A stretch of 14,219 nt of DNA from CAZZKG01 sp964654825 (GTDB taxonomy: Bacteria > Gemmatimonadota > CAZMKB01), in assembly GCA_964654825.1 (NCBI GenBank), contig CAZZKG010000075.1, positions 1 through 14,219 of the forward strand. Direction: 5' to 3'. Below are positions 7,876 through 14,219 of this stretch, piece by piece. Numbering within the stretch: position 1 is the first letter of the stretch; every line of letters begins with the position of its first letter. The position numbers were made by a program, and so were the translations under genes. The notes beneath the pieces are model-generated. The model was not told the DNA's origin. It did no database searches and was given only the letters and a program-made list of their open reading frames with translations.

Positions 7876-8358
7876 GGCATCTGGATGAGCCCATCGTAGT
7901 GAACCAGAAGTACTTTTTCAGAATTCTTCAGCACTCAGCCCACCGTGATTTTCAACATCAAATTTCAACCAGGAACACCTCCCTCAGAGAGGCAAAGCTA
8001 AGTGGCCCTTTTCAACAATACGGTGACGTATCGAGGTCAGCTAGGTTGCTGAGGCGCGAGGAGGGCGAATCCACTCCTTGTGTTCACGTATGCAACCGAC
8101 GAGCAACGTGGTGGATCGGGATGTATTGCTGGCCGAAATCAGGCGTATTTATGAATAGGACCACTAAAAACAGGAAATGTGGGGTTAGTGACGCAGAAGG
8201 GATTAATCAGGGGAGATGGGTCTGATCTCGGCTTTTCGCCGGCGGAACGAGATGGGGAGAGGGAATTTCTGTGTCCGAAACTGGACGATATTATACAAAC
8301 TGGTACAATAATTGCCATTTATTCTGATAATGTTTCTTTACACCGGGAGGGTAAGCTC
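7876..8358. other. Intergenic region with no convincing gene, upstream of the outer-membrane protein gene
   Basis: No reading frame here has both a ribosome binding site and a plausible protein. A 22-codon ORF (8089-8157, plus strand) is open but lacks a well-placed binding site. On the plus strand there are two RNA-like elements: a stretch at about 7968-8052 with GCAAAGCTA, GGCCC and CAGCTAGGTTGCTGA, loosely reminiscent of the 3' part of GEMM-I riboswitches, and a dyad ATCTCG (8225-8230) / CGAGAT (8248-8253) enclosing CGCCGGCG. The last 60 nt are AT-rich and probably hold the promoter of the next gene. Confidence 0.5.
8325..8331 (+). promoter_or_regulatory. Possible -10 element for the outer-membrane protein gene
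   Basis: TGATAAT in an AT-rich stretch about 28 nt before the ATG. I find no good -35 match at the usual distance, so this rests on the -10 alone. Confidence 0.25.
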
Positions 8359-9744
8359 ATGCATAGCAGGAATCATTTCATATACAGAACTGCGGTACTC
8401 GTCTTTTTTCTCGGTATGGTATCATCAGGGGATCTCTCCGGATTCATTATGAATGCCCGGAGAGTGGGTATGGGAGGTGCATTTCTCTGTCATGACGGCG
8501 ATGCGGTCGTCTGTAATCCGGCCTACCTGGCTCTGCCGCAGCCGGATACCCCGCTCAGTCTTCCACTTCCACTAGGTCTTCTCCAGCTGTGGAATAACTT
8601 TCCGGTCCTCAACCCGGATGATCCGGACTTCGATCCGATTTACATCACCAACCTGCTTCTCAACCCGCCCTTTCACCTGCAGGTGCTGACCCCTGAGTAC
8701 ACCACGACCGAGGCGAATGTCACAGTCGACATCAGTGAGGATCTGCTCCTGATCGATCTCGGTGATCTCCAAACGTACATTCCCACAGAACCGGTCGAAA
8801 CCGGCATTCTCAGTTTCAGATCACCGAGGCTGGGGAAAAGATTCGGGAACTGGAGTTTCAGCATCGCCCCGCTTCTGATCGGAGAGGGAAATGTATCACT
8901 GTCTGACAACCTGACCAGTGCCCTGGCAGAAGCAGAGGCTTTCGAAGCGAACTCGAGATACGATGTGTTCGCCGACGGGAACATGGCAGTCATGGCATCC
9001 ATCAATGCCTCACACGGCAGGCGATTACCGTTCAACCTGCTGGGGAAGGATAACCCGATTTATCTGGGCGGCACGGCGAAATATCTTCTGGGATGGGCAT
9101 ACGTCGATACGAAAACCGAAGTCGCCATCATCACGGGAGATCCCGTTTTCGATACGGACGAGCCCCCGGATCTGGAATTCACCTCCATCATCAGGTCATC
9201 CCATCCGGAATGGGGGACCTATTCACCGTCGGGAACAGGGTTCGGATTCGATATGGGACTTCTCGCAGAAGTGGACAGGGTGAGAGTTGGTTTTGGTATC
9301 CAGGATGTCTACTCTCGCATCACGTGGGAAGCAGAAGTGGAGCGGTGGAAGCTCAATGAGACGACGAACGAGATTAAGAAGAAAACGCTCGTCCCTTTCG
9401 AGTATTACAGGCAGAGGATCCCGCAGACATACACGATTTCCCTTGCCTATGTGAACACACCCTTCAGGAAGGAAGCGAAGCAGGAAGAGGGGTACATCAT
9501 CGCATCCAACATCGATCTGCAGGGAGGTGATGTGTACCTCAACCTGGGAAGTGAAGTCTACGTTCATTCCTTTCCTGTGAGGACGGGTATTTTCACGGAA
9601 ACCGGAAAATTGCAGGTCAGTTTCGGAACCGCTATCCCCGTCTATTTTGCCACACTCGACCTGGGATTCGCCACTCATAATCGGACCCTGTCCGGTAAGA
9701 AGGGGCTCTACATGGCATCATCACTCAGATTCGGAGCCTATTGA
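8359..9744 (+). CDS. Predicted outer-membrane beta-barrel protein (PorV/FadL/TraF-like)
   Basis: A 461-residue exported protein. Residues 1-27 look like a signal peptide (basic start, hydrophobic 11-21, then SSGDLSG). Next comes ARRVGMGGAF (33-42) and VCNPAYLAL (51-59), the N-terminal signature 'A-R-x-x-G-M-G-G-A-F ... N-P-A-x-L' of PorV/FadL/TraF-like barrels. The rest is rich in alternating aromatic/polar strands, for example FGFDMGLLAEVDRVRVGFGI, and ends in MASSLRFGAY, a strand with a near-terminal aromatic. It probably forms an outer-membrane channel or secretion-associated barrel; the cargo is unknown. The frame is open 60 codons further upstream, but the ATG at 8359 has GGGAGGG seven bases before it and begins the signal peptide. 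The lipoprotein gene follows after 4 nt, so the two are likely co-transcribed and may act together. Confidence 0.75.
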   Translation: MHSRNHFIYRTAVLVFFLGMVSSGDLSGFIMNARRVGMGGAFLCHDGDAVVCNPAYLALPQPDTPLSLPLPLGLLQLWNNFPVLNPDDPDFDPIYITNLLLNPPFHLQVLTPEYTTTEANVTVDISEDLLLIDLGDLQTYIPTEPVETGILSFRSPRLGKRFGNWSFSIAPLLIGEGNVSLSDNLTSALAEAEAFEANSRYDVFADGNMAVMASINASHGRRLPFNLLGKDNPIYLGGTAKYLLGWAYVDTKTEVAIITGDPVFDTDEPPDLEFTSIIRSSHPEWGTYSPSGTGFGFDMGLLAEVDRVRVGFGIQDVYSRITWEAEVERWKLNETTNEIKKKTLVPFEYYRQRIPQTYTISLAYVNTPFRKEAKQEEGYIIASNIDLQGGDVYLNLGSEVYVHSFPVRTGIFTETGKLQVSFGTAIPVYFATLDLGFATHNRTLSGKKGLYMASSLRFGAY

Positions 9745-9748
9745 TCCG

Positions 9749-10315
9749 ATGGGAAATATACTACGAAGTCCACTCTTACCCATACTTCTGATGCTCACTC
9801 TCCTGCAGTGTTCAAAAGGAACGGTCTCAGTCAATGTGGACATACTGAGTTTCTTCGAGGATGATGACAAGCTTATCGTATACGGCGAGGATCCGGTGAT
9901 ACCGGGTTTCGGGCCGGAGGTGAGTGTCAAAAGCCCTATTCAGGCAGTCCCCATTGCGGAAGAGCTCAGCTCGAACGGAACCATCGAGAAGCTGTTTTTC
10001 AGAGTCGGAATCGACATTGCGAACGTGACAGGGGAGGCGGAGGCGGAGTTTCATATTTTTGCCTGCGAAGCCGGCCTCGATCCATTCCTCTCACCCCCTA
10101 TTCTGGAACAGGAAATCACCATCGCCCCCGACACCAGCTATACCCTCGATATTCTGGTGGAAGGAGACGATCGACTCCTGCAGCTTTTCAATAAGGAGGA
10201 GATCTATTTCGCCGCTGAGCTGTACCTGTATCCGGGCCAGCTCGAGGAAGATATCAGGGGAGAACTCCTCATGCAGGAGCTGTTCGCGATTGTCACGATT
10301 GCTTCGTCCTTCTGA
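9749..10315 (+). CDS. Small lipoprotein of unknown function
   Basis: I do not recognise a family. The 188-residue product starts with a lipoprotein signal: an uncharged-to-basic start, hydrophobic residues 9-19 and the lipobox LLQC with Cys21. The mature part is acidic and valine/isoleucine-rich with predicted beta character (for example VSVNVDILSFF, EAEFHIFACEA, YTLDILVEGDD), so a small all-beta domain is plausible. The ATG lies 4 nt after the barrel gene's stop codon; the nearest binding-site candidate, GGAG, is 12 nt upstream, rather far, so translation may depend on coupling to the upstream gene. A frame open to 9647 would overlap the barrel gene and lacks a signal peptide at its start. 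The tight pairing suggests an accessory lipoprotein for the barrel, which is inference only. Confidence 0.7.
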   Translation: MGNILRSPLLPILLMLTLLQCSKGTVSVNVDILSFFEDDDKLIVYGEDPVIPGFGPEVSVKSPIQAVPIAEELSSNGTIEKLFFRVGIDIANVTGEAEAEFHIFACEAGLDPFLSPPILEQEITIAPDTSYTLDILVEGDDRLLQLFNKEEIYFAAELYLYPGQLEEDIRGELLMQELFAIVTIASSF

Positions 10316-10394
10316 CGAGGGTCCGGAAAGTTCAAATCCCAGGATCAGGAACAGACCCTCCTGGTATCATATGCACCCACGGTATTGACCCTCG
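10316..10394. other. Nested inverted repeats between convergent genes
   Basis: The outer arms CGAGGGTC (10316-10323) and GACCCTCG (10387-10394) are perfect 8-bp complements. Inside them CCAGGA (10339-10344) and TCCTGG (10359-10364) form a second stem with a 14-nt loop. The outer left arm starts right after the lipoprotein stop, and the right arm ends just before the stop of the minus-strand VCBS gene. This could act as a two-way transcription stop, but there is no T-tract on either side. Confidence 0.35.
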
Positions 10395-10395
10395 C

Positions 10396-12255
10396 TCAAG
10401 GTACAATTGAGAATTCGAACGAATCTTCAGACCAGGTTTCATCCGGAAACAAACCTGCTTTGAGTGTATAGGTGTAATACCCACCGAAAGGAGCATTGCC
10501 GGGGATGATCTGACCCAGGATAGTCGATATCGTATGAAAAGGCGACAGATAAACGAGGACAGGACCCAGCATCGGGCTGATGGACATTCCCCACGGTGTG
10601 GTCACCTCGGTCCACGCATCGAATACCTGGAGCTCTCCAGTCGTATTGGTCACCGATGCCCGGTAAAGGAGTGTGTCACCCCTGGAGAACACCTGCCCCA
10701 ACGGATCGACAACAACGAATACGGGGGATTCAACGGATTCGACAATGGGTAAGGTCTGATTTGTTGCTACGTCCTCGAGCGTTGTTATCACTCCGCTGGG
10801 CCAGTATATCTGTAAAACGTCAACTGTCTCACTCGTCCCAAAACCGAATTCTACTTCCAGGCTGTTCTGGGATTGAAACCCGCACCCGGCACCGACAATT
10901 CGCATCTGCTGGTGATCACCTGACTGAGCTACAATTCGGGCACCGATCGCAGCCCTGTTGCTCACTATTCCCGTCAGTCTCAGTTTGAGCCAGTTGTGCC
11001 CGGTCCCATCGTTCCGCAAGAGTAGGTAATCAGAAGCGACGTTCGCTATGTAGAGATCCAGGAATCCATCATTATCGTAATCACCTGCTGCCAGGCCTAC
11101 GGAAACCGAACTCAGGGGGTCACCCGCACCCGCTTATTCAGTTATGTCACTGAAAGTGCCGTTACCATTGTTGTGATAGAGAATGTTGGGACCCGGATCA
11201 CCGAGGACATACAGGTCAATGTAACAGTCATTGTCGTAATCACCCCAGGCGATACCGGTGGCCTGGTTCGATTCCTCGACCCCGGCGCTTTCTGTGACAT
11301 CTGTAAACGTCCCATCACCGTTGTTCATGAAGAGGAAATTCCTTGTCCCCTTGGTGGTCACATAGAGGTCGAGATCGAGATCGTTGTCGTAGTCGGCCCA
11401 GGCGACACCATAGGCGACACCGAAACCCCTCGCCCCTGCTTGATCGGTGACATCCTCGAATGTACCGTCTCCAAGGTTGCGGTAGAGAGTGTTTAAATCA
11501 TACTTGCTCGTCACGTAGAGATCCATGAGGCCGTCGTTGTCGAAATCCCCCCAGGCAGTACCCTCGGTGCCATCTGCGTTCGAGACACCCGTGACACTTG
11601 CAACATCCTCGAAATTGTTGCCATCAAGGTTTCTGTACAGATAGTTTAATCCGTCGACACTGGAGAGATAGAGGTCGATGAGCCCATCATTATCGAAATC
11701 CCCCCAGGCCATCCCCCTCTGAAACACATTGTCCACAATTCCGGCATCGGCAGCAACGTCTGTGAAAAAACCCAGCCCATCATTCTCATAAAGTCGATTC
11801 GTCGAATCCCTGAGGAGAAAATTATCAAGGTCTCCGTCGTTATCATAATCAGCCCAGGCCGTGCCTCTTCCGTAGCCACCGTCCGAAACTCCTCTGCTGT
11901 AGGCAACCTCGATAAAACTTCCGTCTCCCTGGTTCTCGTAAAGGAGATCCGACCCGAGGTTACTCACAAAGAGATCGAGGTCGAGATCACCATCGCAATC
12001 ACCCCAGGCTACACCTTCCCCGATACCGTAGTATGCAAGACCCGCCGAATCAGTCATATTCGTGAAATGAGTGCTCCGCAACGGATTCGAAGCTGCCTCC
12101 TCCGGCCGAGCCTGGCGATGTACACTCGATGACATGGCATCCCCGAATAAATTCACATCAATCTCAGATGCGCTGATATCTATTGAGTTCATGATTAAGG
12201 CGAAAATCGCTATCATGAGCAATGAGGAAAAACGAGTACGATCTATTTTCTTCAT
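10396..12255 (-). pseudogene. CRTAC1-type VCBS/FG-GAP repeat protein with ASPIC/UnbV domain, interrupted by one in-frame TAA
   Basis: Read through the stop, this is a 619-codon gene for a secreted repeat protein. It begins with a signal peptide (MKKIDRTRFSSLLMIAIFAL, then a polar region), followed by seven VCBS/FG-GAP repeats whose Asp-rich, calcium-loop-like motifs (DYDNDGDLD, DFDNDGLID and similar) start near residues 86, 136, 186, 238, 288, 339 and 392. An ASPIC/UnbV-like domain follows (about 413-500), then a beta-rich C-terminal domain (500-619). Codon 374 (11136-11134) is TAA, in the same frame on both sides. It falls where other repeats read TDQAG or TESAG, so a single C-to-T change of CAA (Gln) explains it. 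If translated as is, a 373-residue product with six repeats would be made. The ATG at 12255 has GGGGGAGG five bases upstream. Such proteins are usually extracellular; no C-terminal sorting signal is seen. Confidence 0.8.
11134..11136 (-). other. In-frame TAA interrupting the VCBS-repeat gene
   Basis: The minus strand reads ...GAC ATA ACT GAA TAA GCG GGT GCG..., giving SDITE-stop-AGAG. No frameshift is involved: the frame before and after is the same, and the repeat register (about 50 residues) continues across it. Confidence 0.9.
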
Positions 12256-12366
12256 GCGAACCTCCCCCGGATTCGCCAGGAAGTATAATACCGAGGGGAC
12301 ACACATTGACATCTTCCCCTGGTACAGGTCTCGCTACCTGCGAAAGCCGGCTGGTGTGGTGTGATG

Positions 12367-13716
12367 TTACCTCAACTCTCCCGGTTCCCGGTGGATGAGC
12401 GGATTCTGACGGTACATGATCGTGGTGTACTCCGAGTCCAGATCATCAGTCTCTTCCTCTCCGGTCACGATCACATTTCCCCTCGAGTCGAGGACGATGT
12501 CACCGCAGAACAGGTCGTATCCAGGCCGCTCGTACCTGGTCGCCCATACCTCGTCACCTTCCTGGTCGTACTTCACCGTGGCGAAGTCGAAACTCAGGAA
12601 GCCGGGGCTGCTCTCTCCGAAGACGTAGACATTCCCCTCGCCGTCGAGAGCGATTTTATCGGCCCTGTCGTAGCCGCCGTCCGGACCGTCGTAAATCGAC
12701 ACCCAGACTTCGTTTCCTTCGGAATCGTATTTGATGGTTGTATAATCCTCGTAGCTCTCTCCCGTCACATAGACGTTCCCATCGGGATCGACCGCGATGT
12801 CATTGGCGGCATCGTCGCTGCCGCCCAACCTGTTGTATCTTGCCGTCCAGAGCACAATCCCGCCGATGCCGTATTTGATCGTGCAATAGTCGATATCGGT
12901 GTTCTCATCGTCACTTACACCCGTCACGTAGACATTTCCACCACCATCCACGGCAATCGCAAACGCTTGATCCCCGATGAAGGAGGATCCCGAACGGTTG
13001 TACCTCGCGGCCCACAAGCGCGAGCCGCCCGTGGTGTACTTGAGCGTAATGTAATCCGGACCGGTCCCGATACCGCTGCTGGATCCGGTCACGCAGACCT
13101 GACCATTACTATCCACGGCGATGTCATTCGCGACATCGTGGCCACCTGCGATGTCGTCGTAGATTGCGACCCACTCCTCATTACCATCCGCATCGTACTT
13201 GATGGTGACGATTTGATAATTCGACATCTCATTCCAGCTCGAACCCGTCACGTAGCAGTTCCCATCCTCATCGACGGCTATCGCTGCAGCATAGTCGCGT
13301 TCACTCCCCGTTCCATCGTACGAGTTCATCCAGATCTCGTTTCCATCCGTATCATACTTGATGGTGACATAGTTGTACATGTATATACCCTGCGCATTCT
13401 TGCTCGATCCAGTCACATAGATGTTGTCTTCGCTGTCCACGGTGACGTCTCTTGCAACGTCACTTCCGTATGGCCCCGTGTAAGCGGCGACCCAGAGTTG
13501 GTTGCCATGGCGATCGTACTTCACCGTGGCGTAATCCCCGTGGCTCGATCCGGTCACGATGATATTGTCTTCGCCGTCGACAGCCATCCCTGTGGGAGCA
13601 TCGAAGTCACCGGCAGGTCCATCATAATGCGAAATCCAGGCTTCCTGCACCTGACCGGATAGGGCAGGAGGAAGTATGAGCAGAAACACGAGGAGAAGAG
13701 GAAGGATAATACGCAT
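12367..13716 (-). CDS. Secreted SBBP-repeat (beta-propeller-like) protein
   Basis: A 449-residue exported protein with a clear signal peptide (MRIILPLLLVFLLILPPALSG). The rest is eight copies of a roughly 50-residue repeat with the pattern 'D-x-A-x-x-I-A-V-D-x-x-G-N-x-Y-V-T-G-x-S ... T-I-K-Y-D-x-x-G-N-E-x-W-x-x-x-Y', the SBBP/'seven-bladed propeller-like' type; eight copies would fit an eight-bladed propeller. No catalytic motif and no C-terminal sorting domain are visible; the protein simply ends after the last repeat (HREPGELR). Role unknown, probably extracellular or periplasmic binding. The frame is open to 13848, but the ATG at 13716 has GGGAGGTG four bases upstream and begins the signal peptide, and the promoter at 13768-13797 lies inside the longer frame, so the longer start is wrong. 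The VCBS gene starts 111 nt downstream and may be co-transcribed. Stop is TAA. Confidence 0.85.
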   Translation of the reverse strand: MRIILPLLLVFLLILPPALSGQVQEAWISHYDGPAGDFDAPTGMAVDGEDNIIVTGSSHGDYATVKYDRHGNQLWVAAYTGPYGSDVARDVTVDSEDNIYVTGSSKNAQGIYMYNYVTIKYDTDGNEIWMNSYDGTGSERDYAAAIAVDEDGNCYVTGSSWNEMSNYQIVTIKYDADGNEEWVAIYDDIAGGHDVANDIAVDSNGQVCVTGSSSGIGTGPDYITLKYTTGGSRLWAARYNRSGSSFIGDQAFAIAVDGGGNVYVTGVSDDENTDIDYCTIKYGIGGIVLWTARYNRLGGSDDAANDIAVDPDGNVYVTGESYEDYTTIKYDSEGNEVWVSIYDGPDGGYDRADKIALDGEGNVYVFGESSPGFLSFDFATVKYDQEGDEVWATRYERPGYDLFCGDIVLDSRGNVIVTGEEETDDLDSEYTTIMYRQNPLIHREPGELR

Positions 13717-13767
13717 GACACACCTCCCGGAGTAAGGGGAATTTATCGAAGGATGCCGATCATGTTG

Positions 13768-13797
13768 ATTATACCATCCAATTTGTATGTTTGTCAA
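13768..13797 (-). promoter_or_regulatory. Full-consensus sigma70 promoter for the SBBP-repeat gene
   Basis: Minus-strand TTGACA (13797-13792) and TATAAT (13773-13768), both perfect hexamers, with an 18-nt spacer. Transcription would begin near 13760, giving a leader of about 45 nt to the ATG at 13716. Confidence 0.8.
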
Positions 13798-14055
13798 GTG
13801 GCGGGGATCTTTCGAAAACTCACCTTCCCCCGGCTGAATTCCCGCCAATCCTACTCATAGCCAGCTACTCAGGAAGTACCCACCAGCCGGATTCCCCCGT
13901 GCAGCATACACTTATTCCTGTGATGCATATGGATGATGAGCAACGGGGGATGAAAAGGGAACCTCACGCCGCACTGTCAGCAAAAGGTCCCGCCCTGGGA
14001 TCGACACCTTTCCTTCTCATGTGAGAGAGGATCCTACCTGTTGGTAAGACTTCAG

Positions 14056-14110
14056 TGTCCATACGATGTCCATACAGGGTTCAAAACCATCGAAATTGGT
14101 GCAAATTGGT
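14056..14110. repeat. Cluster of short direct repeats around a small palindrome
   Basis: TGTCCATAC occurs at 14056-14064 and 14067-14075 (11-bp period). Next comes the dyad GGTT-CAA-AACC (14078-14088), then AAATTGGT at 14093-14100 and 14103-14110 (10-bp period). The helical-turn spacing of both pairs suggests a protein-binding site, such as an operator or a recombination-accessory site. Confidence 0.5.
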
Positions 14111-14153
14111 AGAAAGAAGGAGAGCAGTAGTGAAAGTATTTATAATAAATGGC

Positions 14154-14184
14154 GAAGGCCGCAGCTTTGATCACTGCGGCCTTC
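14154..14184 (-). terminator. Strong hairpin, probable terminator of a minus-strand gene beyond the right edge
   Basis: Arms GAAGGCCGCAG (14154-14164) and CTGCGGCCTTC (14174-14184) form a perfect 11-bp GC-rich stem with a 9-nt loop. On the minus strand it is followed by GCCATTTATTATAAATAC, AT-rich with broken T runs; on the plus strand the following bases (TCGTAG) are not T-rich. This favours termination of leftward transcription entering the window. Confidence 0.55.
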
Positions 14185-14193
14185 TCGTAGGGT

Positions 14194-14212
14194 CGTGGAG
14201 CTATCCTCCACG
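14194..14212. other. Second perfect hairpin at the right edge
   Basis: CGTGGAG (14194-14200) and CTCCACG (14206-14212) form a 7-bp stem with a 5-nt loop, nine bases from the stronger hairpin. It may belong to the same 3'-end structure or to an RNA whose rest lies outside the window. Confidence 0.35.
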
Positions 14213-14219
14213 TGTGCTC

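Larger units (their letters stand above)
13798..14219. other. Region without a convincing gene to the right edge
   Basis: One plus-strand frame is open at 13791-14024 (77 codons) but has no ribosome binding site and a composition unlike a folded protein. A minus-strand frame is open from the right edge to about 14055 (58 codons) and ends in TGA; it runs through both edge hairpins and resembles nothing I know. The notable contents are the repeat cluster at 14056-14110 and the two hairpins at 14154-14212. Confidence 0.5.

Noticed and set aside
8089..8157. A 22-codon plus-strand ORF (MQPTSNVVDRDVLLAEIRR...)
   Set aside because: The peptide looks plausible, but the only AGGAGGG is about 25 nt upstream, there is no family match, and chance ORFs of this size are common.
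8179..8358. A 60-codon upstream extension of the barrel protein
   Set aside because: It has no ribosome binding site and would bury the signal peptide; the ATG at 8359 has both a binding site and a signal peptide.
11134..11136. TAA read as glutamine (altered genetic code)
   Set aside because: The carboxyltransferase, the binding-fold lipoprotein and the SBBP gene all end in TAA at the expected length, so TAA works as a stop here.
12361..13662. A 433-codon open frame on the plus strand, antisense to the SBBP gene
   Set aside because: The minus-strand frame has a signal peptide, ribosome binding site, consensus promoter and family repeats. The antisense frame is open because the repeats reuse the same codons.
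10396..13716. Type IX secretion sorting signal on the two secreted repeat proteins
   Set aside because: Neither protein has a C-terminal sorting-domain pattern; both end soon after their last recognisable domain.
13791..14024. A 77-codon plus-strand ORF
   Set aside because: No ribosome binding site, no recognisable domain, and it overlaps the SBBP promoter on the other strand.
1..14219. CRISPR array, insertion sequence, rRNA or complete tRNA
   Set aside because: I looked for regular repeat-spacer spacing, transposase motifs with terminal repeats, and cloverleaf arms on both strands and found none.

Overview
This is a stretch of bacterial chromosome with moderate GC content, a six-gene minus-strand block on the left and secreted-protein genes on the right. 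The gene content suggests an uncultured Gram-negative bacterium: an outer-membrane barrel of the PorV/FadL/TraF-like kind, two lipoproteins, and secreted proteins built from VCBS/FG-GAP and SBBP repeats. That mix is common in FCB-group candidate phyla. The phylum assignment is an inference from gene content, and no marker here fixes it.

Left block, all minus strand, transcribed right to left from about 7.8 kb. It runs ribosomal protein S1, then a periplasmic-binding-fold lipoprotein, then a propionyl-CoA carboxylase made of three separate polypeptides (carboxyltransferase, biotin carboxylase, biotin carrier), then the start of the methylmalonyl-CoA mutase large subunit, which runs off the left edge. 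The metabolic genes overlap or are tightly spaced, so they look like an operon. They would carboxylate propionyl-CoA to methylmalonyl-CoA and isomerise it to succinyl-CoA, or run the reverse, propionate-forming direction. A perfect 8-bp hairpin follows the S1 stop codon and may separate S1 expression from the rest.

Middle, 7710-8358. This is a 650-nt divergent intergenic region. It holds a good sigma70-type promoter for S1, three TTTCGAAT repeats just upstream of its -35 box, and weakly supported RNA-like structure on the plus strand. To its right are two plus-strand genes: an outer-membrane barrel protein and a small unrecognised lipoprotein.

Right, 10396-13716, minus strand. A CRTAC1-type gene with seven VCBS/FG-GAP repeats and an ASPIC/UnbV domain is interrupted by one in-frame TAA. 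Upstream of it is an eight-repeat SBBP protein with a full-consensus TTGACA/TATAAT promoter. The last 500 nt (13717-14219) hold no convincing gene. They contain that promoter, a cluster of short direct and inverted repeats at 14056-14110, and two perfect hairpins at the right edge.

I see no obvious new defence or mobile system. The points most worth a second look are the nonsense codon in the VCBS gene, the acidic extensions at both ends of S1, the TTTCGAAT triplet, the repeat cluster at 14056-14110, and the unrecognised barrel/lipoprotein pair.
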